64,000 nt of DNA from Niabella yanshanensis (GCF_034424215.1 NZ_CP139960.1:5456001-5520000), one strand, 5' to 3'. Positions 44,867 to 54,339 are shown, counted from the stretch's first letter. The notes: a model not told the origin generated them from the sequence alone. Translations and numbers: made by a program.

Positions 44867-46363
44867 ATGAAAAAAAGAATATATAAAGTAACGGCTATAT
44901 TATTTTGGATTGTTTCCTGTACCAGTAGCCAGGCCCAATCCTGGGAAGGTCCTAAAGAAAAACCCAATGATCACATTGATGTAAAATTTGGTCCGCTAAA
45001 CAAAGGAAAAAGAACCGACGCCGATATGCAGCGGTTTCGTGAATATGGCCTGGGACAATTTATACATTGGGGGGTATATGCCATTGCAGGTGGCGAATGG
45101 AATGGCGTAAAAGCTCCTACAGCCTCGGAATGGATAAGAGTATGGTCGGGTAATACCGCTCCCCCCAACTGGCAGCAGACCTATGATAATCTGTACAAGC
45201 AGTTCAACCCAAAAAATTTTGATGCGAAGCGATGGGCTAGCCAGGCAAAGCAAATGGGTGCCCGCTATATGATCATCACCACCAAACACCATGATGGTTT
45301 TTGCCTGTGGCCGAGCAAGTATACCGGTTATACGATTGCACAAACACCTTACAAAAAAGATATCGTTAAGCAATTGATAGATGCGTATACTGCCGAAGGA
45401 ATCGACGTATATCTTTATTTTTCAATCATCGACTGGAACAATAAAGATTACAGAACTTCTGCACCTAAAACAGAAGAAGAAAAAGAATCCTATAATCGTT
45501 TTTTAACTTTTACACGCAACCAGTTATTTGAGTTAATGGATAATTATCCGAAGATGAAAGGATTTTGGTTCGACGGTACATGGGATAAGGCATGGATCAA
45601 TGCTTATGAGTGGACCTACCAACTGGAAAAGGATTTGCGTAATGCGCATCCTGGTCTAATTATCGGGAGCCGTTTTAGAAACGATGAGCATGGTAAAAGA
45701 CATTTTGACTCAAATGGCGACCTGTTGGGTGATTATGAGCAGGGTTGGGAGCGTAAGCTGCCGGCCCAGTACGAATGGCTGAATGGTAATGATTGGGATT
45801 GTGTAATGACCATACCGCCTAATGGTTGGGGATATATCAAAGACTGGTCGCGGTTTTATACCAAAACATCCTATGATTTAATTGATATGCTGATGCATTC
45901 GGTATCAATGGGTGGCAATTTTGTGCTTAATTTCGGTCCGGATGGAAACGGGAAAATGCATACCGGGGAAGATAAGCTGGCTAAAGAGCTGGGTGATTGG
46001 ATGAAGCTCAATGGCGAGGCTGTTTACGGAGCTACCCACGCGGCACTGGCGCCTTCCCCGTATGGCTATTACACGCAAAAAGTAAATGCGTTATATCTAA
46101 CTGTTTTTAACCGTCCGGTTAATAACCAGATCAGGTTAAAAATTCCAAGATCGGCAACCCAGGTGCCCGAGGCGGCAAGTCTATTGGCAAATAAAACATC
46201 TTTAAAAATGAAGTTCGTTGATATAGGTATCGATTTAGATAAAAATGTTTATTTTGATATTACCCTTCCCGCAAGCTTTATGAGTAAAGATCCTTTTGTA
46301 ATTAAAATAGATACCAAAACGGGGAAGATCAATGCCCTTGAGCTGGAAAAAGCCCATATGTAG
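44867..46363 (+). CDS. GH29 alpha-L-fucosidase
   Basis: A 498-residue enzyme of family GH29, a retaining alpha-L-fucosidase. After a signal peptide (about 1-24, ending SSQAQ) come the barrel motifs GLGQFIHWGVYAI, MIITTKHHDGFCLWPSKYT and the nucleophile D236 in FWFDGTWDKAW. The acid/base residue is not readily assigned, as usual for this family. A C-terminal beta-sandwich (about 400-498) completes it. It lies 37 bp after the GH88 gene, so fucose is probably a side chain or cap on the target glycan. Confidence 0.94.
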   Translation: MKKRIYKVTAILFWIVSCTSSQAQSWEGPKEKPNDHIDVKFGPLNKGKRTDADMQRFREYGLGQFIHWGVYAIAGGEWNGVKAPTASEWIRVWSGNTAPPNWQQTYDNLYKQFNPKNFDAKRWASQAKQMGARYMIITTKHHDGFCLWPSKYTGYTIAQTPYKKDIVKQLIDAYTAEGIDVYLYFSIIDWNNKDYRTSAPKTEEEKESYNRFLTFTRNQLFELMDNYPKMKGFWFDGTWDKAWINAYEWTYQLEKDLRNAHPGLIIGSRFRNDEHGKRHFDSNGDLLGDYEQGWERKLPAQYEWLNGNDWDCVMTIPPNGWGYIKDWSRFYTKTSYDLIDMLMHSVSMGGNFVLNFGPDGNGKMHTGEDKLAKELGDWMKLNGEAVYGATHAALAPSPYGYYTQKVNALYLTVFNRPVNNQIRLKIPRSATQVPEAASLLANKTSLKMKFVDIGIDLDKNVYFDITLPASFMSKDPFVIKIDTKTGKINALELEKAHM

Positions 46364-46456
46364 CATGAGTCAGCCGGTTACATTTGGTGACGCTACTTTC
46401 AGAGTTACCCTAACAAAAATGAAAGGCTCAGCTATTTCAATCCTTTTAAAAAGTAA

Positions 46457-47731
46457 ATGCCCGATATGCAAAGAAGGAATTTTTTAAGATTATCATCTTT
46501 ATTAGGCTTAGCAGGCTCCATACCTTTTTCCAGGAGCGTAGCCGCAGAAAAAGAAAATGCATCCTCTTTAGCAGCACCCGCCAATGACCGAGCTTATTGG
46601 GTTTCGCTTTTAGATAAGATCGCAACACCGGTATTGCTGAACATGAGTAAAGGTGAACTGCGGAAAAATATGCCAGTGGAATATAGCGCTACATGGGACG
46701 GGCGCAATAAGCAGGTGGCTTATATGGAAGCGTTTGGGCGTTTGATCGGCGGTATTGCTCCCTTCCTGGCCTTACCTGTTGATGGCACTGCTGAGGGTAA
46801 AGTGCGTGCGCGATTATTAAAACAAACGCAGGAAAGTCTTGCTCATTCTGTAGATCCGGAGAGTCCCGATTATTTGTTTTGGGGAGAAGGAAAAACAGCT
46901 CAGCCGCTGGTAGATGCAGCACATATTGCACAGGCATTTTTATATGCACCCGATGCATTATGGAAACCGTTAGACGAGAAAACCAAACAGCATTATATTC
47001 ATGAATTTAAAACGATCCGCCGGATAAAACCTTTTAAAAGCAACTGGTTATTATTTGCTGCCATTATTGAAAGCTTTTTGCTAAGCATTGGAGAAGATAT
47101 AGATGCCTCAAGAATAGATAATGCTATTGACCAGGTGAACCAATGGTATGTGGGTGATGGCTGGTATAGCGACGGGGATCAGTTTCATTTTGATCATTAC
47201 AACGGGTTTGTAATGCATCCCATGTTGGTAGATGTGTTGCGGGTAAATGTAGCACATGGCCGACGCACTGCAAAAGAATATGAGACCGCTTATAAACGTA
47301 TGCAGCGTTATGCGTCGTTCCAGGAGCGTTATATATCACCCGAGGGGTCTTATCTTGTGGTAGGTCGATCCTCTACTTACCGGGTAGGCGCTTTTCAACC
47401 CCTGGTTAAATTAGCTTTAGAGCAAAAATTACCTAAGGAAATTCAACCGGCCCAGGTTCGTTGTGCGCTTAGCAGGGTAATGCGGCGTATGTTTATTCCA
47501 TCAACTTTTACTAAAACAGGCTGGCTTACCATGGGCCTCGTTGGCGGCGCACAAGCTGATCTGGCCGATTATTATTCTAACACGGGTAGCATGTACGTAA
47601 CATCTTTGGTGTTTCTCGCATTAGGACTTCCTGTTACCGATGCATTCTGGTCGGCTCCTTTTACAGAATGGACGCAGCTAAAAGCATGGTCGGGCAAGCC
47701 TTTTCCGAAGGACTATGCTGTGGGATATTAA
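46457..47731 (+). CDS. DUF2264 family protein, exported (possible uronate-active glycosidase)
   Basis: A 424-residue protein covering the DUF2264 domain, an (alpha/alpha)6-type fold. The N-terminus MQRRNFLRLSSLLGLAGS carries a twin-arginine motif, so it is likely exported folded. Recognisable stretches are PVEYSATWDGRNKQVAYMEAFGRL, DYLFWGEGKTAQPLVDAAHIAQA, WYSDGDQFHFDHYNGFVMHP and PEGSYLVVGRSSTYRVGAFQPL. Members occur widely in uronate-glycan PULs, and to my knowledge some have been linked to beta-glucuronidase activity (family GH154); that assignment is not tested here. The neighbours GH88 and GH29 support a role in uronate-containing glycan breakdown. Confidence 0.82.
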   Translation: MPDMQRRNFLRLSSLLGLAGSIPFSRSVAAEKENASSLAAPANDRAYWVSLLDKIATPVLLNMSKGELRKNMPVEYSATWDGRNKQVAYMEAFGRLIGGIAPFLALPVDGTAEGKVRARLLKQTQESLAHSVDPESPDYLFWGEGKTAQPLVDAAHIAQAFLYAPDALWKPLDEKTKQHYIHEFKTIRRIKPFKSNWLLFAAIIESFLLSIGEDIDASRIDNAIDQVNQWYVGDGWYSDGDQFHFDHYNGFVMHPMLVDVLRVNVAHGRRTAKEYETAYKRMQRYASFQERYISPEGSYLVVGRSSTYRVGAFQPLVKLALEQKLPKEIQPAQVRCALSRVMRRMFIPSTFTKTGWLTMGLVGGAQADLADYYSNTGSMYVTSLVFLALGLPVTDAFWSAPFTEWTQLKAWSGKPFPKDYAVGY

Positions 47732-47787
47732 TATCGGAGGTTGATTTTATCGTAATATGACCTGTCTTGCAGGTTCAATCTGTTTAT

Positions 47788-48354
47788 ATGCCGGCATCTA
47801 ATCCTGGTATTGCTTTTAAAAAAGAACTGGTTAGAGTTCTGAACCGGTTAGAGGGTGACTGGAGTTACCGGGAAGCTGCTGCTGTAATAAAGCCTGTGCT
47901 GGCAGGATACATAACACCATCCTACCTTATTGATATGTCGATAATGGAAGATCTCTTTTTTGAGGAGCACAGGCATATCTACATATCTATACAGCAAAAG
48001 CTATCACCGTTGGAAACAATGGATTACAGGATCCATTTTTTTACGCAGCCTCATTCTATTTCCGATGATTTGATTCCTTATTTGCAGGTGTTGGATATGA
48101 TCCTGATTTTTCAAAGAAGGGAGGAGTTACAGCATAGCTCCGTTACAAAAAGATTGGAACTGGTCATTAGTCGCTTAACTTATGATGAACAGAAATTAAC
48201 GATCCGGCTGGCCAGGAAATATCCGGTAGCAGTAAGGGCCTGCCTGGGCTTCTTCCTGGCAGGAATGAATCAGGTTCTGTTATCTTCTAAAACACTGCAG
48301 ACGCTTAGCCCGGCCACTTTAAGCCGCTATAAAAAGGAGTATAGCAGGTTATAG
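47788..48354 (+). CDS. Uncharacterised helical protein at the PUL end
   Basis: A 188-residue protein without signal peptide or membrane segment. It is rich in helix-forming residues and in Leu and Ile, with YREAAAVIKPVLAGYITPSYLIDMS near the start, RLTYDEQKLTIRLARKYPVAVRACLGFFLAGM near 150, and a basic end (RYKKEYSRL). No family is recognised. It lies 56 bp after the DUF2264 gene on the same strand and before the amine oxidase, so it is probably transcribed with the PUL. The frame is open to a TTG at 47767, but the ATG at 47788 is preferred. It may be cytoplasmic; role unknown. Confidence 0.55.
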   Translation: MPASNPGIAFKKELVRVLNRLEGDWSYREAAAVIKPVLAGYITPSYLIDMSIMEDLFFEEHRHIYISIQQKLSPLETMDYRIHFFTQPHSISDDLIPYLQVLDMILIFQRREELQHSSVTKRLELVISRLTYDEQKLTIRLARKYPVAVRACLGFFLAGMNQVLLSSKTLQTLSPATLSRYKKEYSRL

Positions 48355-48464
48355 CTCAAATCCTGGCCTTACATTACCTGGCCATTGTTTCCTGCATGCA
48401 TCCCTCATAATAGGGAGGATGAGACTGGGTAACTTGTTTCATTTTTGCAGTGAAACTTTTTATC

Positions 48465-49820
48465 ATGATCTCACGCCGGAACTTTGTCAAAAAATCTGCT
48501 TTAATCTCAGCGGGACTTATCATACAACAGCATGTGAGTGCTGTTGCAACAATCAAAAAGAAACCAGCCGTTATTTGTATCGGCGCCGGGCTGGCCGGCC
48601 TTTCCGCTGCATATGCTTTAAAGCAAAAAGGCTACGAGGTTGCGTTGTTAGAATCGAGAGACCGGATAGGGGGGCGTGTGTTTTCGCATCAAATTACTGA
48701 TCAGCTGGTGATTGAGCTGGGTGGCGAATGGGTAGGCAATTCGCATAGTCGTATCCGGGAACTATGCGGACAGTTTAAGCTGGATCTGGTCAATAATCAA
48801 ATGAATACCCATTTGATTTATAAAGGCACTTATGCTCCTGCAGGAAGTTGGGATTTTAGCGAAGCCTGGAATAAAAAATGGGATCAATTGCTAAAAGGCT
48901 ATGCTGATTTAACCGATAAGGATAAGCAGTATCTGGACCAGTATGACTGGTGGCGCTACCTGGTGAATAATGGATGTGATGGCCGGGATCTGGAGATTAA
49001 GGAATTGCTCGATAGCACTGATTTTGGAGAGAGCATCCGTCAGGTATCAGCTTTTGCAGCGCTGGCAGAATACGCAGAAAGCAGTGAGAAGAACGAAATG
49101 GATTTAAAAATTAAAGGCGGTAATCAGCAATTGGCTATAAAGCTGGCCAATGCTATTGGCCGGGAAAATATCCTGTTAGGTTGTACGGTTATGAAGGTGG
49201 ATCAAGCTGATAAAGTAACGATTACCAGCGCTGATGGAAGACAATTTACCGCAGATAAATTAATCTGTGCCATCCCGACGTTTGCAATGTCGAAAATTAA
49301 CTGGAGCCCGGTTTTGCCGCCAGAAAAATTACAGGCCATAAATGCTTTACAATATGCCCGCATCAATAAACACGCCGTGTTGTTTAAACGGCGGTTTTGG
49401 AAGGAAGATGGGTTTGATATGGTTACAGATCAGCTGCCCCATTATTTTTATCATGCAACAAAGGGGCAACCGGGTGCTGAAGGTGTATTAATTTCTTACA
49501 GCATAGGTGATAAGGCTGCGGTAGTAGCGAACCAGAATGATATAATGAATGCTCGCACCATCGCAGATACGCTCCAACCTCTTACAAAAGATGCAGCTTA
49601 CCTCATACGTAAGCAGGTGAATTATTACTGGGGTAATGATGCTGTTTCCAGAGGAGCCTATGCTTTGTACGGTCCCGGTCAATGGTTTTCTTTGCGTCCC
49701 ATATTGAGTCGCCCGTTCAAACATGTACATTTTGCCGGCGAACACCTGGCCGATTGGCAGGGCTTTATGGAAGGAGCTATTAATACCGGTGAAGAAGCAG
49801 CTTTCCAGATTATGAGTTAG
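48465..49820 (+). CDS. Flavin-containing amine oxidase family protein, Tat-exported
   Basis: A 451-residue FAD-dependent oxidase. The N-terminus MISRRNFVKKSALISAG carries a twin-arginine signal, as does the DUF2264 protein. The dinucleotide-binding GAGLAGLSAAYALKQKG (about 43-59), ESRDRIGGRVFS (about 65-76), and the C-terminal FAGEHLADWQGFMEGAINTGEEAA are the standard flavin amine oxidase signatures. Substrate unknown; a periplasmic amine oxidase is an unusual member of a glycan-degrading PUL. The start at 48465 is chosen as the Tat signal begins there; an ATG at 48450 is also in frame. Confidence 0.88.
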   Translation: MISRRNFVKKSALISAGLIIQQHVSAVATIKKKPAVICIGAGLAGLSAAYALKQKGYEVALLESRDRIGGRVFSHQITDQLVIELGGEWVGNSHSRIRELCGQFKLDLVNNQMNTHLIYKGTYAPAGSWDFSEAWNKKWDQLLKGYADLTDKDKQYLDQYDWWRYLVNNGCDGRDLEIKELLDSTDFGESIRQVSAFAALAEYAESSEKNEMDLKIKGGNQQLAIKLANAIGRENILLGCTVMKVDQADKVTITSADGRQFTADKLICAIPTFAMSKINWSPVLPPEKLQAINALQYARINKHAVLFKRRFWKEDGFDMVTDQLPHYFYHATKGQPGAEGVLISYSIGDKAAVVANQNDIMNARTIADTLQPLTKDAAYLIRKQVNYYWGNDAVSRGAYALYGPGQWFSLRPILSRPFKHVHFAGEHLADWQGFMEGAINTGEEAAFQIMS

Positions 49821-49835
49821 CCGGTTGTTGTGTAT

Positions 49836-50009
49836 TTAGTCATCTTTTTTATTACGGCTCCATTTAGTTTGCATGTCTTCGTAAGCTTTTTTGCTGATGG
49901 TAGAATCATCTTTGCTTCTGCTCACGCCTTTTTCTTTGCGGGCGTTGATATTATTCACCAGCGAGTTTTTTACGCCCAACTTGTTAGTCGCACTTTTAGC
50001 TTTTGCCAT
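49836..50009 (-). CDS. Small basic Lys/Ser-rich protein
   Basis: A 57-residue protein that starts MAKAKSATNKLGVKNSLVNNIN, strongly basic throughout (ARKEKGVSRSKDDSTISKKAYEDMQ). Similar short proteins are common in Bacteroidota and are annotated as hypothetical. No enzyme motif is present; a nucleic-acid-binding or ribosome-associated role is plausible but unsupported. The frame extends to 50063, but the shorter start matches the usual N-terminus. It is convergent with the amine oxidase, with 15 bp between the stops. Confidence 0.6.
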   Translation of the reverse strand: MAKAKSATNKLGVKNSLVNNINARKEKGVSRSKDDSTISKKAYEDMQTKWSRNKKDD

Positions 50010-50116
50010 TGTTTTTTGGAGTGAAAAACAAATAGTGTGCCCCGAAATTTTACTCCTGATCACAGATGGTGCGCTGATAGAACGCTATTCAACCTAAGGA
50101 TCTGCCCATAAAGATT

Positions 50117-51376
50117 TTATAGGATCTCGTAAGCATCCCAGAGGTCTGCATCATTTTTTCGTTCTTTCATCTGGCTCATGAAAATATGACTTCCGTTACA
50201 ACGGAGGTTGATCATTCCAAATAGTATTTTGTTACTGTTGATATCTGTAGACCGGGCCAGTTCGGTAGAATATACCAGTGGGCGCTTGCTTTTCGAATAT
50301 TTACCGGCGCAGCCAATGGCATCCGCTCGCGGGTGACTATACCCTTCGTTGTCGCCGGATGAAATGACCGTGGCGTAAGGATTTACCAGTTGCATGAACT
50401 TTTCGGTAAAGTCGGAAGCTCCATGATGGCAGGATTTGGCTACATCTACTTCGAAGGGATGATCATTTCCGTATTGGTTTATGAGATATTCCTGGGAAAG
50501 CGTATTGAGGTCGCCGCCCAGCAAAACGGTTCTGTTGCCAAAATAAAGTTTAATCACCAGGCTGTGACCGTTGATGGTTTTGCCAACGTCTTTCCAATAC
50601 ATAAAGCCTTTTCCATTGGGTGTATTTTCCGTAAAAGGAGCAAGCACTTCGATGTTAAAAGGTTTCCCTTCGACGGTTGTATTGAGTATAGAGGATCCTT
50701 GCTCATATCTTTGAGTAGCCGTGATTCTACCTTCGCTGTGCGCTTTATGTAAAGCTTCCATGAAATTGGAGGTATCGCGGTTAAAGGGATGGGGTTCATT
50801 GATGTTCAGCAGATCGTCGAAAACATGGGTGAGTATGGTTTTGCCTGAATGTTTAATGGTGTTACCCAACCCCGTGGTATAGGGATTGTCTTTGGTCGCA
50901 AACTTTAGGATGCCGGGATGAATCAGGGTACCAAAGGTAAAGTTGTTGTCGTCCAGTATTTTGATAAGGCCTTTATAATGATCGGTATCAAAATGACTGA
51001 TAATTACATAATCTATATGGATCTTTTTATCGGAATCCAGCAGGTACCTGAACTGCCATTTAGTGAGATAGCTATGCATGCTGTTATCGGGACCCGCGTC
51101 AATCAACAGGCGATATTTGCCTGTTTCTATCAGTACGCCATCTCCCTGTCCGACGTCCAGGAAGAATATTTTAAGACCCATATAGTCGGTTAGATTATCT
51201 GAGTGTATCCATCCATCAGGACCAGCTGTAGCAACCCTGTACCAGTTGCCCTGCTGTTCCAGTATCGTGACATAAGTGCCCATCAATATTTTATTGATGA
51301 TTTTTTTACCTTTATCGTTGACTACCGATTCATATATTGGCGCTGCATTTTTTGCAGCGTATTTAAAGGAACTCAT
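50117..51376 (-). CDS. SH3-MBL protein: ComEC/Rec2-like metallo-hydrolase with N-terminal SH3 domain
   Basis: A 419-residue protein. An SH3-like domain (about 15-70, PIYESVVN...GTYVTILEQQGNWYRVATAGPDGWIHSD) is followed by a metallo-beta-lactamase fold (about 80-400) with DVGQGDGVLIE, the metal site SHFDTDHYKG and a later CHHGASDF, all expected for the hydrolase domain found in ComEC/Rec2. It has no signal peptide and no membrane segments, so it is a stand-alone, probably cytoplasmic enzyme, as found in some accessory islands. The start is uncertain: ATG at 51409 or at 51376; the latter is used as the protein sequence before it looks nonhomologous. Substrate unknown. Confidence 0.8.
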   Translation of the reverse strand: MSSFKYAAKNAAPIYESVVNDKGKKIINKILMGTYVTILEQQGNWYRVATAGPDGWIHSDNLTDYMGLKIFFLDVGQGDGVLIETGKYRLLIDAGPDNSMHSYLTKWQFRYLLDSDKKIHIDYVIISHFDTDHYKGLIKILDDNNFTFGTLIHPGILKFATKDNPYTTGLGNTIKHSGKTILTHVFDDLLNINEPHPFNRDTSNFMEALHKAHSEGRITATQRYEQGSSILNTTVEGKPFNIEVLAPFTENTPNGKGFMYWKDVGKTINGHSLVIKLYFGNRTVLLGGDLNTLSQEYLINQYGNDHPFEVDVAKSCHHGASDFTEKFMQLVNPYATVISSGDNEGYSHPRADAIGCAGKYSKSKRPLVYSTELARSTDINSNKILFGMINLRCNGSHIFMSQMKERKNDADLWDAYEIL

Positions 51377-51687
51377 TTTGATTGGTTTAGTTGCTATAAA
51401 GCTAGCCATTTGCTGGTTGCCGGGTATATCTGATAGATACCTAATTCAGGTGGTTGTTGCTCTCCCGTAAAGCCTGACCTGAACTATGCATAGTTTAAGT
51501 GTTATTCTTCTATCCCAGAGGCAATCAGATATTTTTTAAGGCCAAACACCTTACCAGAGCCAAGGCCGGATAGCGGCTATGTATGTATGTTCGGCTTTGC
51601 ATACAAAAATTCCCCACCGGTCAAAAAATATGCTATTTTGCATGCCCTTTTTTAAACTCTAAACGAATCAATAACGAAAAGCTGACA
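51377..51687. other. Intergenic region between divergent SH3-MBL and UvrA-like genes
   Basis: These 311 bp separate two divergently transcribed genes. I see no gene. A partial -7 element CTATTTTG, one base short of TAnnTTTG spacing, lies near 51631-51638 and could drive the UvrA-like gene; no clear operator or hairpin is apparent. A run-on frame from 51583 was considered noncoding. Confidence 0.5.
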
Positions 51688-53928
51688 ATGGATAAAGGAT
51701 TTATACATATAAAAGGCGCCCGTGAAAACAACCTCAGGAACATTTCACTAAGCGTACCTAAACAAAAGATCACCATCTTTACCGGGGTATCCGGTTCAGG
51801 TAAATCATCCATTGTGTTTGATACTATTGCGTCGGAAGCACAGCGCCAGCTCTATGAGAACTTCACGATGTTTGTGCGCAATTTCCTGCCGCGGTATGCA
51901 CCACCACATGCAGATGCAATTGAAAATTTAAGCATGCCGATTGTAGTGGACCAGAAGCGGTTAGGCGGAGGATCTCATTCAACCGTTGGTACGATCACCG
52001 ATATAGCGCCTGTATTGCGATTGTTATTCTCCCGGGTGGGACAGCCTTTCGTTGGCAACTCAAATGTCTTTTCTTTTAATGATCCTGAAGGTATGTGCCC
52101 TGAATGTAGCGGCCTCGGTAAAAAAATGGGTGTAAAGGCAGACTCTTTTTTGGATAAGGATAAATCTTTGAATGAAGGCGCTGTTCAGGTGCCCGTGTTT
52201 GCTGCCTGGGAAAATGCGATGTACCAGGGATCGGGATTGTTCGATAACGATAAGAAACTGCGTGATTATTCTGCTGAAGAAATGGACTTGTTGTTGTATA
52301 GCAAACCTCTTAAGGTTAAAATGGCTTTTGGCGGTGGTGAAATGAATGTGACTTACCAGGGAGTTATCGAAAAATTCACCAAAGCGTTTATCAAGCGCGA
52401 TCTTAAAACAATGTCGGAGCGCACCCAAAAAAAGGTGGCGCCCTATATCGGATTGCAGGAATGTCCGCTGTGCAAAGGAGCCCGTTTAAACCAGGCGGTA
52501 TTGAACTGCAGGATCGCCGGCAAAAATATAGCGGAATTAGCTGCTTTGGAAGTGACGGAATTGATCAGCATTCTAAAAGATATTGAAGAACCGATCGCAG
52601 GTCCTATGCTGCACACCCTGAAAGAGCGCCTACAGCACCTGGTTGATATAGGATTGGATTATCTGAGCCTTGACCGGGAAACCAGCACACTTTCGGGCGG
52701 AGAATCACAGCGTATCAAAATGGTAAAGCACCTGAGCAGCAGCCTGGTAGACGTGATGTATATTTTTGATGAGCCCAGCGTTGGGTTGCATCCCCGGGAT
52801 GTGCACCGGCTCACCGATCTGCTGAAAAAACTAAGGGACAAAGGCAATACGGTAATAGTGGTAGAGCATGACCCTGATGTTATAAAAGTGGCTGATCATA
52901 TTGTAGACGTGGGGCCACATGCAGGTAAAAGGGGAGGAACCATTATGTTTGAAGGCAGCTTTGAAGGATTGTTGAGTTCAGCTACACTAACGGGGCAATA
53001 TATGACGCAGGATGCTGTTGTTAAAAAAGATATTCGTAAGGCTACAGGCTTCTTACCTGTAGTTGATGCTCATGCCAATAACCTGCACCATGTAAATGTA
53101 AGTATTCCGGTGGGTGTACTCACGGCAGTTACCGGTGTAGCCGGATCAGGTAAAAGCTCTCTCATCCATCATGCTTTCCTGCAGCAATATCCGGATGCAA
53201 TAGTGATTAATCAATCAGCTGTGGGTACGTCTACCCGTTCTAATCCTGCCACCTATACGGGTATAATGGATGATGTCCGTAAGGTGTTTGCTGCAACCAA
53301 CCAGGTGAGTGCTTCTCTGTTCAGTTTTAATTCGGAAGGCGCCTGCGAAAACTGTCAGGGTGCCGGAGTAGTCTATACCGACCTGGCTTTCCTGGATGGA
53401 ATTAAAATACCCTGTGAGATTTGCCAGGGCCGCCGTTTTAAGGAAGCTGTATTAGCTTATACGGTCGATGATAAATCTATAGCGGATGTGTTGGACATGA
53501 CTATACGGGAAGCATCCGGCTTCTTTCAGCAAAAAGAAATCCAGAAAAAGCTAAAGGCATTGTTAGATGTAGGCTTGGAATACCTGAGTTTGGGACAGCC
53601 TTTGAGTACTTTGTCAGGGGGAGAGTGTCAGCGTATAAAACTGGCCAGCGAGCTGCATAAAAAGGGGAGCATTTATGTGATGGATGAGCCCACAACAGGT
53701 CTGCATATGTCAGATATTGAACACCTGTTAGCGATTATGAACCGGTTGGTGGATGCGGGTAACACCGTAATTGTTATCGAGCATAATGTAAGTGTGATCA
53801 GAAATGCCGATTGGATCATCGATATGGGACCTGAAGGAGGACATAAGGGCGGGCGGGTAATGTTTGAAGGAACACCGGAAGCTTTATTAAAGGCAGACGA
53901 CTCTCTAACCAGCCAGTATCTCCGGTAA
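51688..53928 (+). CDS. UvrA-like ABC ATPase, short (UvrA2-type) paralogue
   Basis: A 746-residue member of the UvrA family, shorter than repair UvrA (about 940). It has two ABC ATPase units: Walker A GVSGSGKSS near 35 and GVAGSGKSS near 490, signatures TLSGGESQRIKM and TLSGGECQRIKL, Walker B YIFDEPSVGLHPRD and YVMDEPTTGLHMSD. Zinc-finger Cys pairs are CPECSGLG, CPLCKGARL, CENCQGAG and CEICQGRR. The shorter length suggests loss of the UvrB-binding region, as in UvrA2 proteins of drug-resistance loci, so it need not take part in excision repair. The ATG at 51688 starts the conserved IHIKGARENNLRN text; an upstream ATG at 51583 is rejected. Confidence 0.88.
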   Translation: MDKGFIHIKGARENNLRNISLSVPKQKITIFTGVSGSGKSSIVFDTIASEAQRQLYENFTMFVRNFLPRYAPPHADAIENLSMPIVVDQKRLGGGSHSTVGTITDIAPVLRLLFSRVGQPFVGNSNVFSFNDPEGMCPECSGLGKKMGVKADSFLDKDKSLNEGAVQVPVFAAWENAMYQGSGLFDNDKKLRDYSAEEMDLLLYSKPLKVKMAFGGGEMNVTYQGVIEKFTKAFIKRDLKTMSERTQKKVAPYIGLQECPLCKGARLNQAVLNCRIAGKNIAELAALEVTELISILKDIEEPIAGPMLHTLKERLQHLVDIGLDYLSLDRETSTLSGGESQRIKMVKHLSSSLVDVMYIFDEPSVGLHPRDVHRLTDLLKKLRDKGNTVIVVEHDPDVIKVADHIVDVGPHAGKRGGTIMFEGSFEGLLSSATLTGQYMTQDAVVKKDIRKATGFLPVVDAHANNLHHVNVSIPVGVLTAVTGVAGSGKSSLIHHAFLQQYPDAIVINQSAVGTSTRSNPATYTGIMDDVRKVFAATNQVSASLFSFNSEGACENCQGAGVVYTDLAFLDGIKIPCEICQGRRFKEAVLAYTVDDKSIADVLDMTIREASGFFQQKEIQKKLKALLDVGLEYLSLGQPLSTLSGGECQRIKLASELHKKGSIYVMDEPTTGLHMSDIEHLLAIMNRLVDAGNTVIVIEHNVSVIRNADWIIDMGPEGGHKGGRVMFEGTPEALLKADDSLTSQYLR

Positions 53929-53940
53929 GCATATTTGACA

Positions 53941-54285
53941 TCATGAGGATTTCCGTAAAATTGTTTTGCGATGCTTCCTGCCCCAATCGATCATAGATTG
54001 AATGATTGCTCCAAAAGTCCGGCAGTATTCCGTAGGTTCGTATTCCACGAGAACCGGCGTGTCGGGATACACGGTTCTTTTCACCAGCTTGTTCAGCTCC
54101 ATGTCTTTTAATTCCTTTGATAACATGCGCGTGGTAATGCCTGGTATGCTGCGCTCTATTTCACGAAAGCGCCTGTTGCCATTGCACAGCGCATTAATAA
54201 CAGGTATGCGCCATTTACCCCCGATAAAGTACAGGGTGTCCTGGAGCGCTTTTAATTCTTCTTCCTGGTTCCGCGTAATTGCCAT
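53941..54285 (-). CDS. HxlR-family transcriptional regulator
   Basis: A 114-residue winged-helix regulator of the HxlR type. The core is LYFIGGKWRIPVINALCNGNRRFREIERSIPGITTRMLSKELKDMELNKLV, with the wing RTVYPDTPVLVEYEPTEY. Family members often respond to reactive electrophiles or quinones through Cys, here C35 or C88, though this is unproven. It is divergent from an SDR gene with 76 bp between the starts, holding a perfect inverted repeat, so it probably controls that gene and itself. Confidence 0.92.
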   Translation of the reverse strand: MAITRNQEEELKALQDTLYFIGGKWRIPVINALCNGNRRFREIERSIPGITTRMLSKELKDMELNKLVKRTVYPDTPVLVEYEPTEYCRTFGAIIQSMIDWGRKHRKTILRKSS

Positions 54286-54293
54286 AATATAAC

Positions 54294-54330
54294 TGGTATA
54301 CTCTGTGATACTGGTTACAAAAGTATACCA
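54294..54330. promoter_or_regulatory. Candidate HxlR operator
   Basis: TGGTATAC at 54294-54301 and GTATACCA at 54323-54330 form a perfect inverted repeat separated by 21 bp, about two helical turns. A weaker ATACTGGTTAC lies between. Its place between the divergent HxlR and SDR genes, just upstream of the SDR -7 element, fits an autoregulatory operator. Confidence 0.5.
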
Positions 54331-54339
54331 TTTAGCTGG

